From positions 1-51,543 of the forward strand of contig JALHPC010000010.1 in assembly GCA_022842685.1 (NCBI GenBank): DNA of 51,543 nt, written 5' to 3'. This DNA is from Candidatus Kapaibacterium sp. (GTDB taxonomy: Bacteria; Bacteroidota; Ignavibacteria; Kapaibacteriales; Kapaibacteriaceae). Of the stretch, positions 1 through 8,942 are shown piece by piece. The notes under the pieces are model-generated. The model was not told the DNA's origin, made no database searches, and worked only from the letters and a program-made list of their open reading frames with translations. Positions within the stretch are counted from its first letter, which is position 1, and every line of letters begins with the position of its first letter. The translations under genes and the position numbers were made by a program.

Positions 1-36
1 CAGCGGGAAAACAGCCACGGCCGTTATAATCTTGAC

Positions 37-510
37 TCATTGGTTCTCTAATGGGTAAATGGTTGCGAACGGCAGGGTAAACTTCCAGGCCTGCACTACG
101 TCGGGCGATAGTGTTGGCAGAGGGAATAGAGCGTTAAACGACTCCGAAAACACGAAGGTAATGGATGCAATAGATCCAGTCTGAATAACGATGAAGAGGG
201 CCCACCCGTACAAAAAGGCTATGAACTCACCGTAGATCACCCTGAAGTACTGATACTGTCCGCCAGTCGCGGGAATCATGCCGGCAATCTCGGCATTCGT
301 GAGCGCACCGAACAAGGTAACGACACCGGCGACAACCCAGACTCCAATAAGCAATAGAGGAGACTGAAGAACCTCGCCCATCGCTGCGGGATTTCGGAAG
401 ATGCCCGAGCCAATCATGCCGCCAACAACAATAGCTATTGTCGTAGCAAGCCCTAGTCGGGGAGTAAGGGTGTTCGTTCCTGGTGGGTTATTCACGCGAT
501 GTGATTGCAT
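37..510 (-). CDS. APC-family amino-acid permease, N-terminal part, interrupted by in-frame TGA
   Basis: This is the N-terminal part of an amino acid-polyamine-organocation (APC) inner-membrane permease, probably LAT-like. The family signature GGMIGSGIFRNP follows a short cytoplasmic tail, and at least three hydrophobic segments are visible in 157 codons; full family members have about 430-500 residues. I start at 510 rather than at the longer reading at 585 because a TAnnTTTG promoter word lies at 527-534, inside the longer version. The TGA at 37-39 falls where related permeases usually carry glycine (PLEN-x-GVK), and the same frame continues without a stop to the window edge as VKIITAVAVFPL. 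So this is probably a permease broken by one GGA-to-TGA change or a sequence error, rather than a complete short gene. The APC assignment is secure; the substrate is unknown. Confidence 0.7.
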   Translation of the reverse strand: MQSHRVNNPPGTNTLTPRLGLATTIAIVVGGMIGSGIFRNPAAMGEVLQSPLLLIGVWVVAGVVTLFGALTNAEIAGMIPATGGQYQYFRVIYGEFIAFLYGWALFIVIQTGSIASITFVFSESFNALFPLPTLSPDVVQAWKFTLPFATIYPLENQ

Positions 511-526
511 TCGTTTAACGAGGTAA

Positions 527-534
527 CAAAGATA
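527..534 (-). promoter_or_regulatory. -7 promoter element TATCTTTG for the permease
   Basis: Exact match to the Bacteroidota sigma-factor -7 consensus TAnnTTTG, with 16 bases between the element and the ATG at 510. It lies inside the longer alternative reading of the permease and so supports the internal start. No convincing -33 TTTG was seen. Confidence 0.5.
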
Positions 535-587
535 CTGCCATACCAACGCGATCACGTAGACTGTTGTAACTTCGGGGAGAGTCAAAC

Positions 588-1313
588 ATGTTGATTGCCA
601 TACTCACGGGGACGCTTATTGGATTCGTCTTGGCTATTCCGCCGGGACCAATAGGTATGGCTGCCATACGCATGGGCCTGAGAGATGGTTGGACGTCGTC
701 GTTGCGCCTTGCTCTTGGTGCCGGGGTCTTCGACGCCATTTATTGTGGTCTTGCCATGATTGCTGCGGGATACGTAACGGCGCTCTTCCAAGATTTGGAA
801 GACTCGTCGCCGCTAGCTCCCGTAGCGATTCAGCTCGGGATCGTATTGGTGATGATCATCTTTGGCTGGTTGCAAATACGCGACCGGCCGTCGAAGCAGG
901 TCTCGGACGATCGACTGGAGAATGAAGGTCGTCACAACGGACTTCAGCAATGGATGAAAAGCCACGGTCCGTTCTTTGTCGGTGTTGGCTATGCGCTGGC
1001 GAATCTTGCCAATCCCACGTTTATCCCAGCGCTCAGTCTGGTGAGTACAGCAGTTCAGACATCTGGCTGGTACACGTCGAACGCACGGAACGATATCCTG
1101 TTCTCAATTGCTTTTGGCTTGGGAAATCTGTTTTGGCTAGCGCTGCTGTCGCGGATCGTGGTTAGTCAACAACATCGAATGACGCCGACGTTTGTACGAC
1201 GTATTCAACAGCTATCAGGCCTTACGCTGATTGGGTTTGGAACCATGTTCGGTGTTCGTATCATTGCAACAACGAAGTGGCCTGAGCTGTTACGTCTCTT
1301 GTTTTCGTTCTGA
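588..1313 (+). CDS. LysE/RhtB-family exporter
   Basis: Predicted inner-membrane exporter of the LysE/RhtB/CadD superfamily, which exports amino acids or related small molecules by secondary transport. The N-terminus carries the family motif IPPGPIGMAAIRMGLRDGW, followed by a second glycine/alanine-rich helix (ALGAGVFDAIYCGLAMIAAGY) and further hydrophobic segments. A charged cytoplasmic loop (about residues 95-120) splits the protein in two, as is usual for this family. At 241 residues it is slightly longer than the typical 200-215. A purine-rich GGGGAGA at 575-581 precedes the ATG by a normal distance. It is divergent from the permease. The substrate cannot be inferred. Confidence 0.8.
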   Translation: MLIAILTGTLIGFVLAIPPGPIGMAAIRMGLRDGWTSSLRLALGAGVFDAIYCGLAMIAAGYVTALFQDLEDSSPLAPVAIQLGIVLVMIIFGWLQIRDRPSKQVSDDRLENEGRHNGLQQWMKSHGPFFVGVGYALANLANPTFIPALSLVSTAVQTSGWYTSNARNDILFSIAFGLGNLFWLALLSRIVVSQQHRMTPTFVRRIQQLSGLTLIGFGTMFGVRIIATTKWPELLRLLFSF

Positions 1314-1380
1314 ATTAGTAACCGAATCACATCTACCCGTGTTCTTGCAAGACCTCACGAGAAAACGACCTCAGCATAGC

Positions 1381-3396
1381 ATGCTCCTCCTCAGAGTATT
1401 TATCATGATCGTTGCATCTATCGGCGTGATTGGCGTAGCATCGGCACAGACATACATTGGCGTCCGTGGTGCGTTCCAGTACGTGATGAATGCGGCAGCA
1501 ATCCCCATCGTTCCGGGAAGTTTGGACTGTGGAGAGTTCGGAAACGGAACGTCGCCTGGGTGGAATGCTGGCATTACGTTAGAGCATTCGATTCTCGGAC
1601 CGCTTCTTGAAGTTACTGGTGCTGTATCGTACTCTCTTCGCCCGGCAGCGCTTCAAGCGCTCAGCGCGGATAACTTCGAAGTCCTTGACCCCCGCACGAA
1701 TTCCTTTGTACCTCTGCAACGGCAGCATGATTTTACAACGAATCTCGGTTATGTAGTGGCAGAAGTTGGTCTGCGAAGTCGTCCAATTGACGGTTTGCCG
1801 CTATATCTCCGCCTAGCTGCCGACGCAGGCAATGCTGTTGTTGACGCGCAGTATCTGCAGTCGGAGCGCATCGTTAGTCCGTCTGGTGTGTTGTTTCCCG
1901 ACGGCACAGCACGACGCACGAATGGCAGAGGCGAAGTGCTTGGCATTGGAACCTCGTATGGTGCTCAAGCCCACCTTGGCGCTGAGCTTGCATGGTTGGG
2001 TAGCGTCTCCGTTAATCCAGAGGTGGGGTTCCGCTACGGCCTCAATTCGTTGTCGTCGGCGATGTCATGGACCCAATCAATGTTTGTTGCAGGGGTACAG
2101 ATTCGAATCGACCTCACCGGCGCTGAAGACGCACCACCACCACCACCACCGCCGCCACCACCACCGCCGCCAGTCGTTGCTGAGCGGACGCCGGAGCCGG
2201 CACCTGAACCAATACCTGAGCCTGTAAAGCCAATCGTAGCCCCCGTTACGATTGCCTCGCTGACAACGGATCCGTTAGAGATACGCGAGACTGTTGTCAC
2301 CCAGACGTTTCCTCTTCTACCATACATGTTCTTCGATTCAGCGTCGGCCGTCGTGCGTCAACGCTATATACAAACGCTTGAAGGCCCTGGTTTCGCCGAA
2401 GCAGATTTGCCACGATCAACTCTGCCTATTTACTATCGCATGATCGACGTTGTTGGCCGACGCATGGCATCAACACCGGGGTCAACACTAACGGTTACCG
2501 GCACCACAGACGGACGGGAGCTAGCGTCCGCAGATGCGCGTCGTCAACTTGCCCGTCAACGTGCGGAAGCTGTTATCTCCGAGTTGCAACGACGCTGGAA
2601 CCTTGACCCATCGCGCTTCGTTGCTCGGACCGCCGAGCGTCCGTCGATTGTCTCCAACGATCGCTATGCTGAAGGCATGGAAGAGAATCGCCGCGTCGAA
2701 CTCCAATCTTCAACTCCAGGTCTTCTTGCACCAGTGGTGCATTCGCGATTCAACGAATACGTAGCGCATCAACCAAGCCAACGGTTCACCGTCGATGTTC
2801 GCAACCCCAATCAATCCACGGCGTGGTCGCTCGCCATTATGCGTAAGGGGGCACCGGTCGACGTCCAACGGTCAAGCGGGGCACCGCCTACGACGGTAGC
2901 GTTCGACATGTCGCAGCAGCTTGCGGATAAACTTGGGCCAGTTACTACTCCCGTCGACTCACTCGTTGCCGTTATGACTGTTGAGCAACGCTCCGAGGCT
3001 CCCGTTTCCGCGACAACTGTCTTCCCACTTCGAAAGACGACGAATACGTTCGAGGTGTCGCGCCTAAGTCTCATCGTGTTCGACTTTGACCAAAGTGATA
3101 TCTCAACAGTCAATCGCGATATGATGCGACAGCTCATAACCACAACTACACGGCAGGGCAGTAGGGCCGTCATACGTGGCTCCACCGATCGACTGGGCGA
3201 AGCCATTCACAATCAGTCATTGTCTGCTGACCGTGCAAATGCCGTTGATCGCTATCTTCGAACCATCGCGCCAAATGTTGTCGTTGACGAGGTTCGCGGT
3301 ATTGGCGCATCCGAACTACCATACGACAACTCCCTCCCAGAGGGACGCTTCTATTGTCGAACCGTATCACTGACCATCACAACTCCTTTGAGGTGA
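1381..3396 (+). CDS. Outer-membrane OmpA-family protein with proline-rich linker
   Basis: A signal peptide (about residues 1-24, ending ASAQ) is followed by a roughly 220-residue region with the alternating pattern of an outer-membrane beta-barrel, including an odd-spaced pair YIGVRGAFQYV...LGAELAW. Then comes a linker with 13 consecutive prolines and Pro-Glu repeats. The C-terminal half has two OmpA-like segments: one around VTGTTDGREL...RRVELQ and a second starting LIVFDFDQSDIS with STDRLGE...LSADRANAV, the peptidoglycan-binding type. The start at 1381 is chosen because it begins the signal peptide; the frame opens earlier inside the upstream gene. It likely anchors the envelope. The DUF1800 gene begins 2 bases after its stop, so the two are probably co-translated. 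Confidence 0.75.
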   Translation: MLLLRVFIMIVASIGVIGVASAQTYIGVRGAFQYVMNAAAIPIVPGSLDCGEFGNGTSPGWNAGITLEHSILGPLLEVTGAVSYSLRPAALQALSADNFEVLDPRTNSFVPLQRQHDFTTNLGYVVAEVGLRSRPIDGLPLYLRLAADAGNAVVDAQYLQSERIVSPSGVLFPDGTARRTNGRGEVLGIGTSYGAQAHLGAELAWLGSVSVNPEVGFRYGLNSLSSAMSWTQSMFVAGVQIRIDLTGAEDAPPPPPPPPPPPPPVVAERTPEPAPEPIPEPVKPIVAPVTIASLTTDPLEIRETVVTQTFPLLPYMFFDSASAVVRQRYIQTLEGPGFAEADLPRSTLPIYYRMIDVVGRRMASTPGSTLTVTGTTDGRELASADARRQLARQRAEAVISELQRRWNLDPSRFVARTAERPSIVSNDRYAEGMEENRRVELQSSTPGLLAPVVHSRFNEYVAHQPSQRFTVDVRNPNQSTAWSLAIMRKGAPVDVQRSSGAPPTTVAFDMSQQLADKLGPVTTPVDSLVAVMTVEQRSEAPVSATTVFPLRKTTNTFEVSRLSLIVFDFDQSDISTVNRDMMRQLITTTTRQGSRAVIRGSTDRLGEAIHNQSLSADRANAVDRYLRTIAPNVVVDEVRGIGASELPYDNSLPEGRFYCRTVSLTITTPLR

Positions 3397-3398
3397 AC

Positions 3399-4964
3399 AT
3401 GCGACGCAGAGATCTCTTCCATTCTCTCGTACGACTCGGCGAACGGCCGCATACATCCAATGTCACGCCTATCGTGACGACGACGGGGTTGGAGCCACAT
3501 CCAACGCCGCTAACGATCGAAGACGCCTACCATCTTCTACGCCGCGCTGGGTTCGGCCCAACACGACAGCGTGCACGGTCGCTCGTTGGCAAGTCGTCGG
3601 AACAAGCTGTTGATGAACTTCTTGGTACAACCATCGAAGATCCCTCAACAACACCGGGAACGTGGGTAGACAGGACTACGGAGAATCCAGCTGGAGCCGA
3701 TTTGCAAACACGGTTTGCGATTGAAGCCCAATGGAGCACCAATATGGGAAGTCTTGCGAACTGGTGGATACAAGCCATGGTTGCAGATGACTCTGCGATT
3801 GAAAAGCTGACGTTGTTTTGGTCTAACCACTTTACGACAGAGTTTAGTTTCGACGAAACGAACAGCATCCCGCAGACACTCTGGCGTCAGTATCTAATGC
3901 TTCGAAGGAATAGCCTTGGCAATTTCCCCTCGTTTGCCCTAGACGTTACACTCGATAATGCCATGGTCTGGTATCTTGGTGGACACTTTAACGAACGAGG
4001 CAGACCCAACGAAAACTATGCCCGAGAGCTCATGGAGCTGTTCACCACGGGCATAGGTTGGTATACCGAAGGTGACGTCAAGGAAGCTGCACGCGTTCTC
4101 ACGGGATGGAAGTCGAGCCGATTCAATGACGAACCCACGGGACCAGATGGCTATTATCATGCATACTTCGATGCTGCCCGTCATGACACCGGTGCCAAGC
4201 AGTTCATGGGACAAACGATTGCTGCACGAACGGCCGATAACAACACCGCCTTTCAAGTTCGTACCGAAGAAATTGCTCGACTTATTGATATCATCCACGA
4301 GCAACGACCAGAAGCTGTGAGTGCCTTCATTGCCGATAAGTTGTACCGATATTACGTGTATAGCTCGCCAACCGAGTCGAACCGGCAGGTCGTTGCAGGG
4401 TTGGCAAACGTGTTCCGGTCGAATAACTGGAACATTCGACCAGTGATCCGAACGCTCCTTGCGAGCGCGCATTTCTTCGATCCCGCTGTCCGTGGCGCAC
4501 AACTAAAGACGCCACTGGAATTCATCGCCGGCGTTCTTCGGCAATTCGGTTCATCTGAGGGAAATCCGCAGGACTGGTCACGTCGTATGGACCAATCGGT
4601 TATGGACCCTCCAACCGTGTTCGGCTGGCCTGGCTACCGGTCTTGGATTTCCACAAACTCGTATCCCGTTCGCCGCAATTTTGCTCAAGGGGTCATCGGG
4701 CGAATGACGGACGCGCAAGCGCTTGCCTTCATCCGCTCCTTCGATGATCACACAGACATTCGCAAGCTTGTGCCTCAGGTTGTGGCCTACCTGCTTCCAG
4801 TGCCTGTTTCGGAGGCACGCGTTGAGAACTACATCAAGGCCGCTCTACAGAATGCGCCCGACTACGACTGGCCGCAGATTGTAGCCGATGCTGCCACCGC
4901 TGGACAACGTATACGCACGATGCTCACGACCATCTCTCGTGCACCTGATTTCCAACTTTGCTAA
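3399..4964 (+). CDS. DUF1800 family protein
   Basis: Member of DUF1800, a family of unknown biochemical function that is usually encoded next to DUF1501, as here. Hallmarks seen are LLRRAGFGPT near residue 40, TLFWSNHFTTEFSF near 145, and NENYARELMELFTTGIGWY followed by DVKEAARVLTGW around 215-250. At 521 residues it has the usual length. The N-terminus MRRRDLFHSLVRLG is twin-arginine-like but lacks a clear hydrophobic core, so export is uncertain. The ATG at 3399 lies 2 bases after the OmpA-like stop; the earlier ATG at 3354 lies inside that gene. It precedes DUF1501 with a 46-base gap. Confidence 0.85.
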   Translation: MRRRDLFHSLVRLGERPHTSNVTPIVTTTGLEPHPTPLTIEDAYHLLRRAGFGPTRQRARSLVGKSSEQAVDELLGTTIEDPSTTPGTWVDRTTENPAGADLQTRFAIEAQWSTNMGSLANWWIQAMVADDSAIEKLTLFWSNHFTTEFSFDETNSIPQTLWRQYLMLRRNSLGNFPSFALDVTLDNAMVWYLGGHFNERGRPNENYARELMELFTTGIGWYTEGDVKEAARVLTGWKSSRFNDEPTGPDGYYHAYFDAARHDTGAKQFMGQTIAARTADNNTAFQVRTEEIARLIDIIHEQRPEAVSAFIADKLYRYYVYSSPTESNRQVVAGLANVFRSNNWNIRPVIRTLLASAHFFDPAVRGAQLKTPLEFIAGVLRQFGSSEGNPQDWSRRMDQSVMDPPTVFGWPGYRSWISTNSYPVRRNFAQGVIGRMTDAQALAFIRSFDDHTDIRKLVPQVVAYLLPVPVSEARVENYIKAALQNAPDYDWPQIVADAATAGQRIRTMLTTISRAPDFQLC

Positions 4965-5010
4965 CGAATGCCATGAAGCCGAATTCACACCAAGCCGATC
5001 GAGGACTTCA

Positions 5011-6573
5011 ATGAAACGTCGTACCTTTTTGCAAACAACTGGGGCTGCCGCACTAGGCGTCAACCTCCTGGGTGGCGTACCCACACGCGCATTCTCTCCG
5101 GTACAGCTATTACCAACAGTTACCGATCAAAATGATCGCATTCTTGTGGTCATCCAGCTGTTCGGCGGTAACGATGGATTGAACACGATTATTCCTGTCG
5201 ACAATCCAACGTACTACCAGATACGACCATCGATAGGAGTACCCAAGGAAGAAGCCGTGAGCGTTCTTGGACGCGTTCACATGCATCCGGCGATGGACCC
5301 CGCCAACGTCTACAACATGCGCAGGATGCTCGAAGATGGGCGACTCGCAATCGTTCAAGGTGTGGGGTACGAGAATCCCAACCTGTCGCACTTCCGATCG
5401 ACCGACATTTGGCTGTCGGGTCTGAATTCCAGCGACCCGAACGTCCGGCTCGTAGATGGCTGGTTAGGACGGCACTTCTCACGAACTGTGTCGGGCTTTC
5501 CCGAAATTCTTCCGGATCATCCTCTGGCAGTTCAGATCGGTGGAACGTTGTCGATGCTGTTCCAGAGTCCAAAGGGCGACGTTGGTATTGCACTAACGGA
5601 TCCGCAGAAGTTCTTCGAACTGGGACAGGGGCTGTCGCCGGACCTCGACCCAATGTCGGACGAAACTGCCTATGGACGCGAGTTTAACTTCGTTCGTCTC
5701 GTTGCCGAGCAGTCTGATCGATACTCTTCGGTTGTTAAAGAGGCGTTTGACAAGGGACGTAATACGGTTCAGTATGCCAACAATGGCTTTGTTCGTCAGC
5801 TTCAACTTGTTGCCCGCCTGATTTCCGGCGGTTTGAAGTCGAAGGTCTATATGGTGTACATGGGTGGATTCGATACTCACGTTCAGCAACAGTCTGCAGA
5901 CCTTACCGGACTTCACCCATTCCTGCTGGAGTCGTTGTCTACTGGTGTCGGGCAGTTTATGCAGGACATGCTACAGCAAGGTCAGGCGGAGAAGATCGTT
6001 GGATTTACGGCATCTGAGTTCGGTCGTCGACCAGAAGAGAATGGTTCTCGTGGTACCGACCACGGTGCTGCAAGCGTTCAGTTCGTTTTTGGTCCTCGCG
6101 TGAGCTCGGGCGTTTATGGAAACACACCCGACCTTGGCAACCTAGACGCTAACGGCGACCAGCGATTCCAGTATGACTTCCGTCGGGTCTACGCGGATGT
6201 TATCGAAACGTGGTTTGGTGGTGATCCTGCCGACACCGAAGAGCTCTTCGGCGAGCGGATCCTCCCCCTCGGCGTGCTGCAGGCGCCGGTAAGCGTCGAT
6301 GATGCCTATCGTGGTCGTGATAACGTTAGCATAAGTGCCTGGCCTAATCCAACAACAGATAAGCTCACACTGGGATGGCTTCAAACAGTTCCTGGCAGTG
6401 TCGATGTCGAGTTGTGGACTACAGAAGGACGTTTCGTGAAGCGTCTCCACCGTGGCTGGTTCGACCCCGGGCAGGTGACGCTGCCCCTGCGTATTGAGGC
6501 AACCGGTAGCTACCTTTGCTCGGTGACAGTGAATGGGCGCAGGTCGACCGTACCTATAGCCGTGATTCGTTAA
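5011..6573 (+). CDS. DUF1501 family protein with Tat signal and T9SS sorting domain
   Basis: DUF1501 proteins belong to the alkaline phosphatase/sulfatase-like fold; no reaction is established. Seen here: an N-terminal Tat signal (KRRTFLQTTGAAALGVNLLGG), LFGGNDGLNTIIPV near residue 52, NPNLSHFRSTDIWLSG near 125, GGFDTH near 288, and SEFGRR...GTDHGAAS near 335-355. Residues 444-520 form a type IX secretion C-terminal sorting domain, starting WPNPTTDKLTLGW. That implies export across the inner membrane by Tat and across the outer membrane by T9SS, an unusual pairing. The start follows GAGGAC and is the only one that gives an intact Tat signal. The stop TAA shares its last base with the next ATG (TAATG), so translation is coupled to the FAD oxidoreductase. 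Confidence 0.85.
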   Translation: MKRRTFLQTTGAAALGVNLLGGVPTRAFSPVQLLPTVTDQNDRILVVIQLFGGNDGLNTIIPVDNPTYYQIRPSIGVPKEEAVSVLGRVHMHPAMDPANVYNMRRMLEDGRLAIVQGVGYENPNLSHFRSTDIWLSGLNSSDPNVRLVDGWLGRHFSRTVSGFPEILPDHPLAVQIGGTLSMLFQSPKGDVGIALTDPQKFFELGQGLSPDLDPMSDETAYGREFNFVRLVAEQSDRYSSVVKEAFDKGRNTVQYANNGFVRQLQLVARLISGGLKSKVYMVYMGGFDTHVQQQSADLTGLHPFLLESLSTGVGQFMQDMLQQGQAEKIVGFTASEFGRRPEENGSRGTDHGAASVQFVFGPRVSSGVYGNTPDLGNLDANGDQRFQYDFRRVYADVIETWFGGDPADTEELFGERILPLGVLQAPVSVDDAYRGRDNVSISAWPNPTTDKLTLGWLQTVPGSVDVELWTTEGRFVKRLHRGWFDPGQVTLPLRIEATGSYLCSVTVNGRRSTVPIAVIR

Positions 6574-8093
6574 TGGTCGACCGTCGCGAGTTCCTTCGGA
6601 CGATTACGCTCGCTTCAGGTGCGGTATTCTTAGGTGTGCCCTTTGGTTGTGGGCGCACAAATGATATCCGTCAGATAGGTCAGGGCTCGCAGCAGTTTCG
6701 ACGTGCGCACTCCTTTGTTCGAGATAGACAAGTATTGCCCTCTGCTTCGCGATCCTCATCGGCGAAGGTGTGCATCGTCGGTGGTGGTTTTGCAGGAATT
6801 ACTGCAGCATGGTTGTTAGCGCAACAGGGAATCGACTGTGTTCTTCTTGAAGCCGAACCCGTTGTAGGTGGTTGTGCGAGAACCTATCAGCCTAAGAACG
6901 TGCATCAAAGCGTTCCTCTTGGCAATGTATATTTTGTCGAGAGAAGCGAGACCCTTGATGCGATGGCACAAAGCGTTGGTGTTAGCATCAAGGAGTGTCC
7001 CGACGACATGTACTTCGTGGGCGATTCCATGGTCAGAGATATCTGGACCGATGCTGATGTAGCAGCAGTTGCGGTTAATCCTAAGGATGCTAACGGATTG
7101 CGACGATTCCGCGACGAGCTGCTTTCAATGACGGATACTCAGTTGCCTCTCTACCCAGTGCGCGAAGCTAGTGCCGAGATGATTGCCCGCTACGACAGTG
7201 TATCGGCGTTCGAGTTCATCCAACAGTATGCTTCGCCTACGCTGGCGATGGTCCTTGATGCCTATTCCCGATCATCAATGGGCGCGGGCCTGACCGATGT
7301 TAATGCGTTCTGCCTTCTCAACTTCTACTCCGATGAGTTCGGTGCTTCGTTTGACAAGGGGCGCTGGATAATGCGAGGCGGAACATCGGAACTCCTCAAG
7401 GGAATTGCTTCATCGTTACCAGATGTACGCAGCGATCGGCTCGCATATCGTATCGAGAAGAACAGCAGCGGCTGGTCGGTACTCGCAGTAGGATCTGATG
7501 GAGTTGTTGAGCGCGTTCACGCCGAACATGTGATATTGAGCTCTCCGCTATTTTCTACGAGAGCGCTCTTGCGTGGGTCGGACGTTGCACAGGCCGCACT
7601 GATTCCCTCTTTGCAGTATGCGCCGTACATGACCATTCACATGCATTCGCATCAGGCGCTGACACCTCCTGGTTCGTACGATACATGGCATTTGCCTGCT
7701 GGCGAGCACTATACAGACCTTGTATCGACCGCAGATGCATCGATGCCCCATACGAACGAAGGCCGGTGGACAAGTGCCTATGCGCCACTGCCCGTAAGCC
7801 GACGAAGTGAGTTGATGAATGAGGAGTCGATTGTTCGGATAACAAATGCGGCAGTCGATGCAGTATTAAAACGACTTGACCTACCGGCAGACGTTGTAGA
7901 CGACGTGTATGCATGGAGCTGGGGACACGGCGTGGTTGTGCCTTCGGTTGGGAGTCATCGTGCAGTGCGCGAGATGGTACAATCGATGCCTGACGGTATA
8001 CATCTTGCATGCACAGATGTAGATGCCGCGCCATCGATAGAAAACGCAATTATGGCTGCGGAGCATGTTGTGGCCAGAGTCTTGGGCACCTAG
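6573..8093 (+). CDS. Exported FAD-dependent amine-oxidase-like oxidoreductase
   Basis: A 506-residue flavoprotein. The N-terminus MVDRREFLRTITLASGA is a twin-arginine signal; Cys25 in VPFGCG could make it a Tat lipoprotein. A Rossmann FAD-binding motif VCIVGGGFAGITAAWLLA is followed by the ribose-binding acidic end LLEAEPVVGG (about residues 65-100), as in the monoamine oxidase/protoporphyrinogen oxidase family. The C-terminus has DAAPSIENAIMAAEHVV, the usual FAD-closing motif. The start overlaps the DUF1501 stop by one base, so it belongs to the same translational unit. A Tat signal fits a cofactor-loaded enzyme folded in the cytoplasm. The substrate is unknown. Confidence 0.75.
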   Translation: MVDRREFLRTITLASGAVFLGVPFGCGRTNDIRQIGQGSQQFRRAHSFVRDRQVLPSASRSSSAKVCIVGGGFAGITAAWLLAQQGIDCVLLEAEPVVGGCARTYQPKNVHQSVPLGNVYFVERSETLDAMAQSVGVSIKECPDDMYFVGDSMVRDIWTDADVAAVAVNPKDANGLRRFRDELLSMTDTQLPLYPVREASAEMIARYDSVSAFEFIQQYASPTLAMVLDAYSRSSMGAGLTDVNAFCLLNFYSDEFGASFDKGRWIMRGGTSELLKGIASSLPDVRSDRLAYRIEKNSSGWSVLAVGSDGVVERVHAEHVILSSPLFSTRALLRGSDVAQAALIPSLQYAPYMTIHMHSHQALTPPGSYDTWHLPAGEHYTDLVSTADASMPHTNEGRWTSAYAPLPVSRRSELMNEESIVRITNAAVDAVLKRLDLPADVVDDVYAWSWGHGVVVPSVGSHRAVREMVQSMPDGIHLACTDVDAAPSIENAIMAAEHVVARVLGT

Positions 8094-8207
8094 TGCTGGG
8101 TCTGGAACTCGTTGACGTCAGCAACGGTCGAATCACCCTGACTGCTGTAGTAGCAATAGCAGTATCATTCACCACTTCATAGTTTTACCATACGAAAGGG
8201 AGTTCCT

Positions 8208-8936
8208 ATGAGAACGACGCATATTGGGCATCGTCTGCTGATGCCATTCTTCGCCTGTGTTGTTGCTGTTGCAATCGGCTGTTCATCATCGAGTGACCCT
8301 GCTGTGCAATCGTTCGAGCTGTATACCGAGTTAGAATCCGGTTCCAGTGTGCCCGTGCGCCTAAATGGCGAGATTCAAGTTGAAGATGATGACGAGTTTG
8401 CCGACAGTGTGCGCATCGATAGTGTACGAGTGCTCTTCTCTCGTCTTGTTCTTCATAGGTCAAAGGACGATACGACGGAAGGCCCCCGTAAGGTCAAGGC
8501 GGGACCATTCGTACTAACGTGGAGTGCTCGTGGCATGCGTCGCAATCTAGGTGCAGATATCGAACCAGGGCTGTTCCGCCGCATGAAACTTGAGATGCAT
8601 AAGTTTAGCGGGTCGGAGGCTACGATGTATAGCGACGACGCCGTGTTCCGGGACTTTACCACAGGCAAGCGATCCACCATGATTGTCGATGGTGTGGTGT
8701 TCGTCGATGGAGAGGCCCAGCCGTTCCGTGTAACAAGTGAGCGAACAGGCAACGTATTTGTGGAGTTCGAACCTCCAGTTGAAGTCACTGAGTCGGGGAC
8801 GCAGAGTGTCGTTATGTCGATGGATATGATTGCCTCACTAAAAGTCACTGGTGGAATACGCAATCCAAGGCTCCCGAAAACACTGGAGGCCATCGAGGCC
8901 GCAATCTGGACAACAACGAAGATTCGCAAGAGGTAG
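8208..8936 (+). CDS. Predicted lipoprotein, DUF4382-like
   Basis: A 242-residue predicted lipoprotein: a hydrophobic signal peptide ends VAVAIGC with Cys25 as the lipidation site, then a Ser-rich tether. The body (about 40-200) has a beta-rich pattern with SVRIDSVRVLFSRLVLHR and a segment IEPGLFRRMKLEMHKF that recalls DUF4382 lipoproteins. This resemblance is weak and only by pattern. An AAAGGGAG ribosome-binding site precedes ATG 8208. It lies 114 bases after the FAD oxidoreductase and 6 bases before the small barrel gene, so it pairs with that gene. Confidence 0.6.
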   Translation: MRTTHIGHRLLMPFFACVVAVAIGCSSSSDPAVQSFELYTELESGSSVPVRLNGEIQVEDDDEFADSVRIDSVRVLFSRLVLHRSKDDTTEGPRKVKAGPFVLTWSARGMRRNLGADIEPGLFRRMKLEMHKFSGSEATMYSDDAVFRDFTTGKRSTMIVDGVVFVDGEAQPFRVTSERTGNVFVEFEPPVEVTESGTQSVVMSMDMIASLKVTGGIRNPRLPKTLEAIEAAIWTTTKIRKR

Positions 8937-8942
8937 ACAGTT

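Noticed and set aside
1..60. TGA recoded as glycine or another amino acid genome-wide
   Set aside because: Many intact genes here (LysE-type, murI, fur, ileS, OmpA-like) end in TGA at the expected family length.
3939..4502. 187-codon - strand open frame
   Set aside because: Antisense of the DUF1800 gene, whose family motifs are strong on the + strand.
8141..8163. ACTGCT...AGCAGT hairpin between the FAD gene and the lipoprotein gene
   Set aside because: Only 6 base pairs with an 11-base loop and no T-tract; too weak to call as a terminator.
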